The notes beneath the pieces are model-generated. The model saw only the letters and a program-made list of their open reading frames with translations, made no database searches and was not told the DNA's origin. Both the position numbers and the translations under genes were made by a program. Below, one piece after another: positions 1-7,825 of a DNA stretch of 64,000 nucleotides. This DNA comes from a virus: IMG/VR virus record IMGVR_UViG_3300037847_006528, positions 1 through 64,000 of that record; one strand, 5' to 3'. Every line of letters starts with the position of its first letter. Within the stretch, counting starts at the first letter, position 1.

Positions 1-1788
1 TACAGCAGAAATTGTTACCTCCGCTGGTGAGGATGGATTAGCCTTAAGAGTATGAAACTGCTCATGATTATTTGAGGTATTACAACCTTTATATGGTTGG
101 TATCCCTCTGAATTACAGTTCTCTAACTGTGTTCGTATTGTAGTTTTGCAATCATCTGTAGGAGAGGTGCTTCCTAGACCACATCCAAAAGATAAGGATC
201 TAAACTCGTCTACATTATTTGCCGTGCTTTTAAAAGCTTGCCAAAAAACATTAGATCCATCCGCACTAGAGTCACAATTTGCTGAAATTGTTCCTGATAT
301 TGTCGTTACGCAACCGTCAGCACTTGAATTAAAGGTAATGCCGTCACCTGCTTTTAGACCTCTAAATTTAGCTGGTTTCTTAGTGTCAGCCACATAAGCC
401 CACCAATCAGCAGCGCCATCTGATAAATCTCCACAATTACCATAAGAGCTTTCTCCTGCTGCTCCTGTTTCAACATCAATTGTTGTTACACAACCATCAG
501 CAGTTGTATTAAAATGAACTCCAGAACCCGCTTTTAGACCTCTAAATTTAGCTGGTCTTTTGGTGTTTGCTACATAAGCCCACCAATCAGCCGCACCGTC
601 TGACAAATCTCCACAATTACCATAAGAGCTTTCAATTCCTCCCGTATCAATACTTATTTTAGTGACGCAATAATCTGCATCAGAGCCAGCAGCGCCAGCA
701 GATGTTAGTTGATCAAAAAATACACCAGTTCCAGCTTTTAGACCCCTAAACTTAGCTGGTCGCACACTATCTTCTACATAAGCCCAATGATCAGCAAGAG
801 TTAAAGTCCCACAATTCTGATCCTCTGATTTGATCTCGATTGTGCTTTGGCCTTCTGCCCAAGTAATTTCTACGTTTTCTTCACCAGTAAGAGTTCTAAA
901 CTCAGAAGGCATTAAGGTATACTCATTATAAACTTGAGCGCCACCGCCTATGTTTTCTCCTGACCATTGTCCACTAGTAGACTCTCCTGACCCTGATGAT
1001 TCGACCGCGATGATGATCATCTTGTCGTCTTCAGAGTAAGATATTTTCACATCGCCGCTACCAGATAAGTATCTAACTCTTACAGGTTCATCTTCATTTT
1101 GATGACCACTTTCTTGTAAAATTTCAGCGCAGTTTGGACCCAAGCTGCCACCCTCTCCTGATCTCCCGTATTGGAGGAACTGCCTATCTGATAAAATAAT
1201 ATCACTACGCTGATATAATTCAGCTAACTGGCCATCAATTAATCTACAAATAGGATAATATCCTGTAAAACTAAATCCTGAAACTCCACTGCCTTCTTTA
1301 GCCCCCGCTAAATCAAGGCCATTATCTTCTTCTATTCTTTCGAATAAAATATGCGGGAAGTTTGTATCAATCTTTTGTAATGTTTCTTTATCTTCTATGA
1401 TATCATAACCTGTATATATAGCTGATTGAATTAAAAAGTTATATTTATTTATTACAACCTCAACATAATATTGTCTTTCATGTTCTTTGGGAAGCTCCTC
1501 CTTGTTGCCAAGCCCCATTTGTTGTATCTTCCGTATCAGAGGCTCTTGAAGCTGCGATTCAGAAATTCTATTATAGATATATGCTTGGTTCCAAGAGACA
1601 TCATACCCCTTAATGGCACCCATAGGGTCGTCTTCCTCGTCATTAAACCTTACCTCTATATTAGGGACAAATGGCGCAGATTCCTCTACTGAAAATCCCT
1701 CTCCAGCAGACCCCTTCCACTGCATGTCTGCATTCGCGACCTCTTCGTCTTCCCAAGCGTCTCTCCGTGATGCTGGTTCTTCAGACAT
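1..1788 (-). CDS. Fibre-like repeat protein, C-terminus beyond left edge
   Basis: The minus frame is open from an ATG at 1788 to the window edge, giving 596 visible residues and no stop, so the C-terminus is missing. The N-terminal part is acidic and without a recognised domain. The second half holds about four tandem modules of roughly 60 aa, each with the pattern NCG-x-L-(x)-W-AYV-(x)-PAKFRGLKAG. The modules nearest the middle are almost identical at DNA level and the outer ones are worn. Modular repeats of this kind are typical of phage fibres or adhesins, so I infer a virion surface protein. The start overlaps the stop of the upstream gene by one base (TAATG). No catalytic motif is visible. 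Confidence 0.75.
   Translation of the reverse strand, partial: MSEEPASRRDAWEDEEVANADMQWKGSAGEGFSVEESAPFVPNIEVRFNDEEDDPMGAIKGYDVSWNQAYIYNRISESQLQEPLIRKIQQMGLGNKEELPKEHERQYYVEVVINKYNFLIQSAIYTGYDIIEDKETLQKIDTNFPHILFERIEEDNGLDLAGAKEGSGVSGFSFTGYYPICRLIDGQLAELYQRSDIILSDRQFLQYGRSGEGGSLGPNCAEILQESGHQNEDEPVRVRYLSGSGDVKISYSEDDKMIIIAVESSGSGESTSGQWSGENIGGGAQVYNEYTLMPSEFRTLTGEENVEITWAEGQSTIEIKSEDQNCGTLTLADHWAYVEDSVRPAKFRGLKAGTGVFFDQLTSAGAAGSDADYCVTKISIDTGGIESSYGNCGDLSDGAADWWAYVANTKRPAKFRGLKAGSGVHFNTTADGCVTTIDVETGAAGESSYGNCGDLSDGAADWWAYVADTKKPAKFRGLKAGDGITFNSSADGCVTTISGTISANCDSSADGSNVFWQAFKSTANNVDEFRSLSFGCGLGSTSPTDDCKTTIRTQLENCNSEGYQPYKGCNTSNNHEQFHTLKANPSSPAEVTISAV
300..660 (-). repeat. Two tandem 180-bp repeats in the fibre-like gene
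   Basis: Positions 300-480 and 480-660 repeat with a period of exactly 180 bp and long identical stretches, for example around 350-375 and 530-555. A third, diverged copy follows at about 660-840 and a worn fourth at about 110-298. The period is in frame (60 codons), so copy number could change by recombination without breaking the gene. Confidence 0.85.
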
Positions 1789-2132
1789 TATGCTTCATCT
1801 TTCACAAGTGTAGATGAAGTTTTTTCTAGATTGCCATTGTCTATCTGACACACTGAGCCATCCTCATCAAAATAAAATAAACGATCAAACCAGTTAAACC
1901 TAAGATAGTTTAATGGTTTAATTTCTTTCTCTATTTCGTCTCCATGAAGAGTTGAATGGAAGTATTTGATACCTCCTCGTTTTAGAGAACCATCAGGCCA
2001 CAGATATTGTTTTTCAGCAAAGTAACAATCTTTTAACGTGCTATTACGCCAAACTTCAATATATGCAAAATCATTATCAAAGTCGTGCCGCTTTGTTTCT
2101 AGTCTTATTACCTTTTTTACGATGGTTTTCAC
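1788..2132 (-). CDS. Hypothetical 114-aa protein, GTG start
   Basis: An unrecognised protein rich in aromatic and charged residues, with no membrane segment or known motif. The start is GTG. No Shine-Dalgarno sequence precedes it, but a good promoter ends 7 nt upstream, so the mRNA is probably leaderless. It sits directly before the fibre-like gene with a TAATG junction, so the two are probably co-transcribed. Its position suggests a structural or assembly accessory role, but nothing in the sequence proves that. Confidence 0.6.
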   Translation of the reverse strand: MKTIVKKVIRLETKRHDFDNDFAYIEVWRNSTLKDCYFAEKQYLWPDGSLKRGGIKYFHSTLHGDEIEKEIKPLNYLRFNWFDRLFYFDEDGSVCQIDNGNLEKTSSTLVKDEA

Positions 2133-2139
2133 TTTAATA

Positions 2140-2168
2140 ATGATATAAAATACTTACACTTATTTCAA
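2140..2168 (-). promoter_or_regulatory. Promoter TTGAAA-17-TATCAT before the 114-aa gene
   Basis: On the minus strand TTGAAA (2163-2168), a 17-nt spacer and TATCAT (2140-2145) end 7 nt before the GTG at 2132. The predicted transcription start falls at or next to the start codon. Confidence 0.6.
2154..2159 (-). promoter_or_regulatory. GTGTAA element
   Basis: Lies inside the spacer of the promoter at 2140-2168, 21 nt before the GTG start at 2132. Confidence 0.4.
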
Positions 2169-2232
2169 ATATTTGTGACTTGATAGGTTTAAGTGACAAA
2201 ACTGAAACAAAACTATTCCCGCCTGTATTTTA

Positions 2233-2238
2233 TTACAC
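2233..2238 (-). promoter_or_regulatory. GTGTAA element
   Basis: Lies just after the stop of the secreted-protein gene and about 100 nt before the 114-aa gene, so it could start a transcript with a longer leader. Confidence 0.35.
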
Positions 2239-2247
2239 TAATTAAAA

Positions 2248-3357
2248 TTAATTTTTATTAAATGAAGGGGGGTTATGCCATTCAGCTATAACTCTGGCTA
2301 CCCCCCATTTTAGGGCTAATATTCTAGCAAAATCATAAGTGAATAAATCTGTATAAGGGGGAGTTCTTTGATTGATAGTAAACCAACCCGACCAAGGTTC
2401 ATATACTTCAGTTGTATATTGCACTTTTTGATTAACAAACCACCCAGCGTTAAAGTATGGTTGCCCATCACCCTGCCAAATTTCTATATATGGAAATATT
2501 TGCACTTTAGGTGGGGCATTTAGCAACCTAGTCGCTGTTTTTTTCTGAGCTAACCCAGCAGGAGGTAATATAACAACCTTACCGTGACGTTTTTTTTGTA
2601 TAGCTAGAGATGATGGGATGTAATCATATCCAGCATCTTCCCCATCGCTTCCTATTTTTCTCCACGCATCTGGCATAAATGGGAAATCACGAATATCTGA
2701 ATAATAATATTGGTCGTATTCTCCAGTTTGCTCTCTATAAATCCAGATGATGTCTCCATTTCTTCCTTTTTGAAAACCTCTTGAATTCTGTATCCCTGAC
2801 TCATTTAAAGTAATAGGCACAGGGTAACCTCTATTCAAAGAATTAAAACCTTCTATTAAGTTATAAACCATAGCTCCGCGTTTTACAAACCCGCCAAATC
2901 CTATTACCCAATCTACATCTTTTTTTGATTGTATCCAGAAACCATTGTTTTCTGGAATATAGTAATCTCCATAGTCAGCATCACCCCACCCTACAGCCTT
3001 CCAGCCTATTGATATGTTTTCAGGCTCGTCTCTTAAATCTTGATCATTGTAGTAAACTTGGGTCCAGTAAGACCCATCTTTAATCCAAATAATATCTGCA
3101 TCTCGCCAATATGGAGCAGATTTGAGACCTATCTCGTTATTGATCCCGAATGTTTCATTGATACTTTGATAGAGTCTGCCATCAGGGTTTCTGGTAACAT
3201 TAAAAGCAACTGGAGTAAAGCCATTAGCCTTGATGGTTTCTACATGAAAACCAACATAATCAGAAACAGAATAAGTCTGCTGCACCTGAGAGGTGCATAC
3301 AGAAGAAAATAATACAGGTAATATTAAAAACTTGAGATATGTCAGTGATTTGATCAC
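2248..3357 (-). CDS. Secreted protein with two internal repeats
   Basis: A 369-aa protein. The GTG start is preceded by AAGGGG at good spacing, and the nearby ATG is closed at once by TGA. Residues 1-23 form a signal peptide (charged start, hydrophobic core, small residues near SVCTS). The rest contains two related modules, each with an (A/G)DIIWI strand, a tyrosine-rich strand (QVYYND / QYYYSD), a Trp, and a DYxYIP-type element before a basic strand. This style recalls secreted repeat proteins common in Verrucomicrobiota, from memory and at low confidence. Phage genes for exported soluble proteins are unusual; a host-surface or host-derived role is possible. No enzyme motif is seen. Confidence 0.7.
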   Translation of the reverse strand: MIKSLTYLKFLILPVLFSSVCTSQVQQTYSVSDYVGFHVETIKANGFTPVAFNVTRNPDGRLYQSINETFGINNEIGLKSAPYWRDADIIWIKDGSYWTQVYYNDQDLRDEPENISIGWKAVGWGDADYGDYYIPENNGFWIQSKKDVDWVIGFGGFVKRGAMVYNLIEGFNSLNRGYPVPITLNESGIQNSRGFQKGRNGDIIWIYREQTGEYDQYYYSDIRDFPFMPDAWRKIGSDGEDAGYDYIPSSLAIQKKRHGKVVILPPAGLAQKKTATRLLNAPPKVQIFPYIEIWQGDGQPYFNAGWFVNQKVQYTTEVYEPWSGWFTINQRTPPYTDLFTYDFARILALKWGVARVIAEWHNPPSFNKN

Positions 3358-3381
3358 CTCATTATCCCCTTATTTGACTGA

Positions 3382-3387
3382 TTACAC
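3382..3387 (-). promoter_or_regulatory. GTGTAA element before the secreted-protein gene
   Basis: It ends 24 nt upstream of the GTG at 3357. Unlike most copies it leaves room for a real leader, and this gene does have a Shine-Dalgarno sequence. Confidence 0.45.
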
Positions 3388-3404
3388 GCATTTTTAATTA
3401 TTTT

Positions 3405-3431
3405 TAATTATCTACAGACCGTAGATTATTA
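3405..3431 (-). repeat. Imperfect inverted repeat in intergenic gap
   Basis: Arms at 3405-3415 and 3421-3431 pair at 10 of 11 positions around a 5-nt loop, just after the stop of the 538-aa gene. It lacks a clear U-run, so it is a weak terminator candidate or an mRNA 3-prime-end hairpin. Confidence 0.35.
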
Positions 3432-3440
3432 ACAAGATCC

Positions 3441-5057
3441 TCATCCACCCTTAGGTTTAGGCTTGGGTTTAGGCTCTGGTTCTGGCTCTGGCTCTGTTTC
3501 TGAGCCTTTGGCTCTTTGAACTTGATCTTCAGTAGGAGCGCCCTTTTCACCTTTTTTCCTCATTTTTTCCCCAGAACCCCTCTTGATTCTCTCTCTTTTC
3601 TTTCTGATGTTCTCCCAGAGACTGCTATCAGATTTCTCTTTTTCTTTTAGAATCTCCTTGTGACGCTTCATAAAAGCTTCATGGTTGGGTCCAGCCATGT
3701 AAAGAGTCTTGCCATCCTCGGTTTTATGAGTATGAACTCCTTTCAAACCCATCTTTTCAGCATCTTTCATAGCTTTCTCTTTGCTGTCAAAGTAGTGGTC
3801 CTTTTCATCTGGAGATCCATAGGAATATTTTTTCTTTTTATCTCCGTAAGCAGCTTCGCTTTTTTGGCCTTTTTGCTTCTTTAATATTTCTTTTTGTAGC
3901 CAAGTGGGAAGTTTCTTTTGCTTTTCTGTAAGGCCAGCTTCATTTTCTTCCATTAGAGTGGCTCTGTCTTTTTTATATTGAACAGCACAAGCAGACATTG
4001 TTTGATCCATATCCATATCTTTAGTGTTTGTCATTTCCGCATCATTTCTCATGCAGTGACTCATATAAGATTTGAACATAGGCTTTTCTGTATCGTCCAT
4101 ATCCATGCCGTATACTTTGTTCTTCTTGTATGCGGCTTTAGCAATATCTTGATCTGCTTTTCTGTATGATTCTTTTACCTTGCCCCCTCTCATCATCTTA
4201 AGGAAGGTATTTACTCTAGCCATAGCCCAGCCATGACGAGACATATTAGGACGGTGAGATGTGCTGAAAGCGCCAGCACCCCTTCTGTATACCCTCTTAA
4301 GTTGACCTAGAGTCACTTTCTTTGAGTATTTGGCGTTATGGGCTTTTACTTTTTCTTTTAAAGTATTCGTGGTTTTCTCACTGAATGTGATCTTTCCTCC
4401 ACCCTTTTTCGCACTTCCCTTTGGATTTCTTTTAGAACCCTTTTTTCTTTCACTCGGCTCTGCTGGTGTTTGTGCGCCACTCTTTGGTCCTCTCCTTTTT
4501 GCAGCTTCAGAAACTTCAGCTAAAGCTGGGCAGTCCCTAAGCAACTCTTCATGGTCAAAAAAAGTTTCGCCATCCCACTCATACTCCTCAGACCCTTTCG
4601 TCACATTTGTGACGCTTTTCTTGCTCCACATTTTACAAGACCAGTAGCGAGCTTTTGTTTTTGGCCCTGCATTATCGCAGTTATGACGGCTTCTGAAAGC
4701 CTTTCTTCTCTTCGGGTCATCCCTTTTAATCTCCATGTTGGGATCTCCAAAGTTCACCTTAACGATGTTTCCTTTTTCGTTTTTTACATAAACAGAGAAC
4801 TTTTTCGGGCCTTTTGGAGTTCTGAAAGGCTTGTTTAAGGTTTTGTTCTCGTTAGCTGCTTCTGTAAAGAAAAGAGATGTATCGTCTCCATCTTCAAAAA
4901 CAACAGATGCTTTAGACTCAGCATCTTTAAAAATGTTCATACAAACAGCCACTCGCTGCTTGTTATCATTGAATTCACCTTTTTCAGTTAAATCAGAAAC
5001 ACAGCGACCCATGAAATCGCCACGTTTTTCATTGTTTTTTGGAGTTGGTAATGGCAT
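3441..5057 (-). CDS. Lysine-rich multi-domain phage protein (538 aa)
   Basis: I place the start at ATG 5057 rather than further upstream, because it gives the family-typical N-terminus MPLPTPKNN and does not run into the preceding gene. Visible modules in order: an N-terminal DFMGRC...QRVAVC motif; a Cys/Trp motif (HNCDN...ARYWSCKMW); a basic linker; a GAFSTSHRP...WAMARVNTFL module; a KKYSYGSPDEKDHYFDS module with a conserved YMAGPNHEAF; and a C-terminal tail of EP then KP dipeptides. These modules recur in proteins of marine phages and large DNA viruses as domains of unknown function (DUF5824-like, from memory). Probably virion-associated or late; no catalytic residues are recognised. Confidence 0.75.
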   Translation of the reverse strand: MPLPTPKNNEKRGDFMGRCVSDLTEKGEFNDNKQRVAVCMNIFKDAESKASVVFEDGDDTSLFFTEAANENKTLNKPFRTPKGPKKFSVYVKNEKGNIVKVNFGDPNMEIKRDDPKRRKAFRSRHNCDNAGPKTKARYWSCKMWSKKSVTNVTKGSEEYEWDGETFFDHEELLRDCPALAEVSEAAKRRGPKSGAQTPAEPSERKKGSKRNPKGSAKKGGGKITFSEKTTNTLKEKVKAHNAKYSKKVTLGQLKRVYRRGAGAFSTSHRPNMSRHGWAMARVNTFLKMMRGGKVKESYRKADQDIAKAAYKKNKVYGMDMDDTEKPMFKSYMSHCMRNDAEMTNTKDMDMDQTMSACAVQYKKDRATLMEENEAGLTEKQKKLPTWLQKEILKKQKGQKSEAAYGDKKKKYSYGSPDEKDHYFDSKEKAMKDAEKMGLKGVHTHKTEDGKTLYMAGPNHEAFMKRHKEILKEKEKSDSSLWENIRKKRERIKRGSGEKMRKKGEKGAPTEDQVQRAKGSETEPEPEPEPKPKPKPKGG

Positions 5058-5065
5058 AATTATTT

Positions 5066-5071
5066 TTACAC
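5066..5071 (-). promoter_or_regulatory. GTGTAA element 8 nt before ATG 5057
   Basis: It overlaps the stop codon of the upstream nuclease-like gene and ends 8 nt before the 538-aa gene, which has no Shine-Dalgarno sequence. This is the tightest spacing of the set. Confidence 0.55.
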
Positions 5072-5604
5072 TACAAAAGTTCCATAGGGGAACGGTATTC
5101 TTCATATGGTAAGAACCAATGTTCACAAGTATTTAGTATATCATATAGTAAAACAGTGGTCATTAAGTCCTCTCTACCCTTCCTCGTATATCCTTTATAC
5201 AGGGAATCTTTGAAATTTGAGACCTTTTTAGTCCAGTCACAAGTATGAGCGAGGTCAAATAAATCGTCATTTTTAACACATAAGAAGAAAGCCCCATAAT
5301 CAAACGCGATCCAAGCTGGTTTTTGTTCGCCGTTACACCAACCCATCTTCCCTTGCACATTCTTTATCTCTAAGACTACCTTACCTTCCTTTTGTGTTTG
5401 TTTTAGCCCTTTTACGTCAAATCCGACCCCATCAACTACAAAATCAGTATGATTTTTTATATCGTTATGCTGACTTGTTTTCTTAATTTCTTTACCTGCT
5501 GCTCTACAAGAGTCGTAGAATCTTTGTTGACCTTCATGGCCAGTATTTATTGATTTTTTAATATGCCCAGCAGATGACATATTTTTAGCTTTGTCTGATA
5601 TCAT
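5071..5604 (-). CDS. PD-(D/E)XK-like nuclease candidate (177 aa)
   Basis: The core segment reads GVGFDVKGLK followed by a strand with V-LEIKNV, which fits the D...ExK signature of the restriction-endonuclease fold. A hydrophobic strand (AWIAFDYGAFFLCV) follows. The N-terminus has a helix with GHEGQQRFYDSCRAAG, similar in position to the first helix of such nucleases. ATG 5604 overlaps the phosphatase stop (ATGA), so it is the last member of the heptose operon by position, although its predicted role is unrelated. It could be a Holliday-junction or recombination-type nuclease. Family assignment is inference. Confidence 0.55.
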   Translation of the reverse strand: MISDKAKNMSSAGHIKKSINTGHEGQQRFYDSCRAAGKEIKKTSQHNDIKNHTDFVVDGVGFDVKGLKQTQKEGKVVLEIKNVQGKMGWCNGEQKPAWIAFDYGAFFLCVKNDDLFDLAHTCDWTKKVSNFKDSLYKGYTRKGREDLMTTVLLYDILNTCEHWFLPYEEYRSPMELL

Positions 5605-5942
5605 AAAGTCATTGATTTTGTTTCGCCTGTCCTCACATCTGTCATGAAAAAATCCCTTACATTAAATGCCTTGTCGTCTATCCAGTAATCATATGGTGGT
5701 TTACCCATTCTTAACTCCGTCCTTTTCACCCCCCATTGGTCTAGTTGTTTTTTAGTCAACTCGCTATGATCTACTCCACTGTTACCTCCTCTAGCAGTCC
5801 AATAAATTATGGTATGTCCAGCATCATATAATTGATTAAAGAAATCTATTCTTTCTTTTATTGGTTTCGCTCTACTATACGGAGTTGTGCGGCTATCATG
5901 TCGGCAAATAGTGCCGTCAATATCTACAATGTAAGTTTTCAT
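5601..5942 (-). CDS. Small HAD-superfamily phosphatase, GmhB-like role possible
   Basis: 113 aa. It starts with the HAD nucleophile motif DIDGT (residues 7-11, DxD type), then the motif-II-like IIYWTARGG, a lysine within GKPPYDYWIDD, and the acidic DD of the final HAD motif. It is much shorter than classic GmhB (about 190 aa) and resembles the minimal phosphatases found beside sugar-nucleotide genes. It follows hldE2 and hldE1 homologues with 4-bp overlaps, so the natural role would be removal of the 7-phosphate from heptose 1,7-bisphosphate. That substrate is inferred from context only. Confidence 0.75.
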   Translation of the reverse strand: MKTYIVDIDGTICRHDSRTTPYSRAKPIKERIDFFNQLYDAGHTIIYWTARGGNSGVDHSELTKKQLDQWGVKRTELRMGKPPYDYWIDDKAFNVRDFFMTDVRTGETKSMTL

Positions 5943-6433
5943 TTTATTTTTTTAATAATATTTGAAGTGCTAGCGCCCTCTAAAAGAGGCACTATTCTTA
6001 CGGCACTGTTTCCTTTGGCTTTTAGTTCTCTTTTATTTAAGTCCTCTAATTTATAATCTCCTCCTTTAAACCAGAAGTCAGGTTCCAGTTCTTTTAATTG
6101 TTTTGATACTGTTTTCGTATCATAAATAAAAACATAATCAACAGCTTCATGACAAGCTACGGTATATGCCCTCTGAGCAGCGGGGATTATTGGGCGACTA
6201 TCTCCTTTTAGAGATTTTACGCTTTTATCGCTATTCACTCCCACAATTAGTCTTGAATTGTTACTGGAAGATTCTTTTATAGTGTTTAGTAAATAAGCGT
6301 GTCCTGTATGGAATAAATCAAAACATCCGTTTGTGAAAGCTACAAATTTTTTAATACCGCATAACTCCATCTGACGAAATTGTTCTCTTTCTTTCAAGAT
6401 GTCCTCAAAAGTAAATATTTTTTTATGCTTCAT
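5939..6433 (-). CDS. hldE2: D,D-heptose-1-phosphate adenylyltransferase (HldE C-domain)
   Basis: 164 aa from the ATG at 6433, chosen because it makes an ATGA overlap with the kinase stop; an upstream in-frame start would overlap more deeply. The cytidylyltransferase signature is clear: FTNGCFDLFHTGH at the N-terminus, then VNSDKSVKSLKGDSRP, KGGDY and the C-terminal STSNIIKKI that closes HldE proteins. It should transfer AMP from ATP to D,D-heptose 1-phosphate, giving ADP-D,D-heptose. In E. coli this domain is fused to the kinase; here the two are separate adjacent genes, as in organisms with split HldA/HldC. Confidence 0.9.
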   Translation of the reverse strand: MKHKKIFTFEDILKEREQFRQMELCGIKKFVAFTNGCFDLFHTGHAYLLNTIKESSSNNSRLIVGVNSDKSVKSLKGDSRPIIPAAQRAYTVACHEAVDYVFIYDTKTVSKQLKELEPDFWFKGGDYKLEDLNKRELKAKGNSAVRIVPLLEGASTSNIIKKIK

Positions 6434-7176
6434 ACTGTAGATACCCCCTTCTTCCTTATTACTTTTTGGCAACAATCTTGTGCGAAAATAATAGCTGTTT
6501 TTATGTTTTGTGTAGATGTGAACCCGTAAGAAAAAGCTGCCAAAAAAGTATCTCCAGCACCAGAAACATCTCTTATCTCTGATGGGTTTTTTAATTTAAA
6601 ATCCTCATCTTTATAAGTGCAGCCTCTTTCTGCTTTTGTCACAATTACATTTTCCGCTCTATGTTTCCATCCGTTCTCTAAATACTCTTTTTCGTTAATT
6701 TTTACAAACGTAAAATAATCTGCCCAATCAATATTAAATTGTTTTTTAGTATCCAAGAAAGATAGCTTGGCTCTCCTAGCTATTTCCACAAGGTCCAAAT
6801 CTTTTAAGAATCCTTTATTGTAATCTGAAACCACAACAGCATTATATTCTTCTATGTTTTCTGGAAGTTCACCACAATGAGTATAGCTATCTGTATCTAC
6901 TCTTAGGAACATTTGGTTTGATGTTGAGTCAATATACCTTGTTTTGTGACCATTTGCCTCGTTTGTAAATAAATCAATAGTATTTTCAAAAGGCATATCT
7001 TTTGTAGTTTCTTTTTCTATGGCTACAAGGTTATTATAAACATTTGTTGCCATTCCTAGATTATTTATACCCTCGCTAGGTATAAACACAGGGGCGGGAG
7101 CTTCGGGGCATAAACGATCAGCTTTGCCGTAGCAAAACCTATCACTACAAGTTTCTCCTATTACTAGAAACTTCAT
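6430..7176 (-). CDS. hldE1: D,D-heptose-7-phosphate kinase (HldE N-domain, PfkB family)
   Basis: 248 aa, PfkB-type sugar kinase. The N-terminal GETCSDRFCYG and (R)LCPEAPAPV match the HldE N-domain (DRYWYG...ISPEAPVPV), and the anion-hole/catalytic motif DVSGAGDTF sits near the C-terminus. It is about 70 aa shorter than typical HldE kinase domains. It should phosphorylate D-glycero-D-manno-heptose 7-phosphate at C1. It overlaps the cupin upstream and the adenylyltransferase downstream by 4 bp each. Confidence 0.88.
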   Translation of the reverse strand: MKFLVIGETCSDRFCYGKADRLCPEAPAPVFIPSEGINNLGMATNVYNNLVAIEKETTKDMPFENTIDLFTNEANGHKTRYIDSTSNQMFLRVDTDSYTHCGELPENIEEYNAVVVSDYNKGFLKDLDLVEIARRAKLSFLDTKKQFNIDWADYFTFVKINEKEYLENGWKHRAENVIVTKAERGCTYKDEDFKLKNPSEIRDVSGAGDTFLAAFSYGFTSTQNIKTAIIFAQDCCQKVIRKKGVSTV

Positions 7177-7544
7177 TGTGAGGAACCCTTTTCTACTCTA
7201 TAAGAATCTTCGTTGAAATGTTGAGTGCTGACCTCAAAAACATGAGCATCCTCTAAAGCGGTTAACTTATGGGGTATACAGGGCTTCAAGTGAACCACAT
7301 CACCCTCCACTAATTCTTTCTCTAGCCTTTCAGCTTTCTCAAGATCAAAATATTCTAGCTTTAGTTTGCCCTGAGTAACACACCAAGTTTCTTCTTTTCT
7401 TATGTGGTAATGCATAGAAAAGGCTGAACCCTTCTTGAATCTCAATATTTTACCACAATATTTTTCATTGTTGGTAATCCACAATTCATCACCCCAACCC
7501 TTAGGGTGTGGTTCTAAGCGACTAAAAGAAGGCTGTATACTCAT
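7173..7544 (-). CDS. Cupin, sugar-phosphate-isomerase-like
   Basis: 123 aa single-domain cupin. The metal-binding pattern is visible: H-Y-H-I-(x)-E in MHYHIRKEE, and a later PHK in CIPHKL. The N-terminal HPKGWGDELWI resembles the mannose-6-phosphate isomerase type II / phosphoheptose-associated cupins. It leads the heptose operon, with a promoter whose -10 ends 7 nt before its ATG. It may isomerise or bind a sugar phosphate feeding the kinase, possibly standing in for GmhA, which is not seen here. The substrate is inferred. Confidence 0.75.
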   Translation of the reverse strand: MSIQPSFSRLEPHPKGWGDELWITNNEKYCGKILRFKKGSAFSMHYHIRKEETWCVTQGKLKLEYFDLEKAERLEKELVEGDVVHLKPCIPHKLTALEDAHVFEVSTQHFNEDSYRVEKGSSQ

Positions 7545-7551
7545 TCAGAGT

Positions 7552-7579
7552 ATTATAGCTTTCTTTATGTAATATTCAA
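7552..7579 (-). promoter_or_regulatory. Promoter TTGAAT-16-TATAAT of the heptose operon
   Basis: The -35 TTGAAT (7574-7579), a 16-nt spacer and a consensus -10 TATAAT (7552-7557) end 7 nt before the cupin ATG. No ribosome site fits between them. Confidence 0.7.
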
Positions 7580-7584
7580 GGAAA

Positions 7585-7773
7585 TTATTCCCCTTTATCT
7601 TTACTCTTACCGATATTTAAAGCAGCCCAATCAATAAGTGCATAGATTTTAGCCCAAAAAGTTCCCTTTTTAGGAGTAGGGGTTGCTGCGGTAATAGCAG
7701 AGGCGAGAGCAACAGCAGAAGCTACTACACCCCACCAAGGATTGTCCTGAATCAATTGAATAATTGTGTCCAT
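7585..7773 (-). CDS. Small single-TM holin-like protein
   Basis: 62 aa. A short N-terminal helix leads into one hydrophobic segment (about residues 13-32, WWGVVASAVALASAITA), followed by a TPTPKKGTFW turn, an amphipathic helix (AKIYALIDWAALNIG) and a charged KSKDKGE tail. This shape is shared with small putative holins in many marine phages. Another holin candidate lies at 10276-10593, so one may be an antiholin or pinholin. A TATAAT box ends 5 nt before the ATG. Confidence 0.6.
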   Translation of the reverse strand: MDTIIQLIQDNPWWGVVASAVALASAITAATPTPKKGTFWAKIYALIDWAALNIGKSKDKGE

Positions 7774-7778
7774 AGTAA

Positions 7779-7784
7779 ATTATA
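7779..7784 (-). promoter_or_regulatory. TATAAT -10 box before the small holin-like gene
   Basis: A consensus -10 ends 5 nt before the ATG at 7773. The -35 position holds TAGTGT, part of the GTGTAA element at 7800-7805, rather than TTGACA. Confidence 0.45.
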
Positions 7785-7799
7785 TGCCTTTTCCATATA

Positions 7800-7805
7800 T
7801 TACAC
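7800..7805 (-). promoter_or_regulatory. GTGTAA element upstream of the small holin-like gene
   Basis: Ends 26 nt before the ATG at 7773, with GGAAAAGG in between as a possible ribosome site. Confidence 0.45.
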
Positions 7806-7825
7806 TACTCAAATTTTGAGGGGAA

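Noticed and set aside
146-397. Open frames on the plus strand at 146-397, 1471-1692 and 1613-1813
   Set aside because: They lie opposite the fibre-like gene, whose minus frame is open throughout and encodes clear repeats. They have no ribosome site and no known product.
5163-5360. 65-aa minus-strand frame inside the nuclease-like gene
   Set aside because: A shadow in another frame. The 177-aa frame has the ATGA junction and a protein-like motif order.
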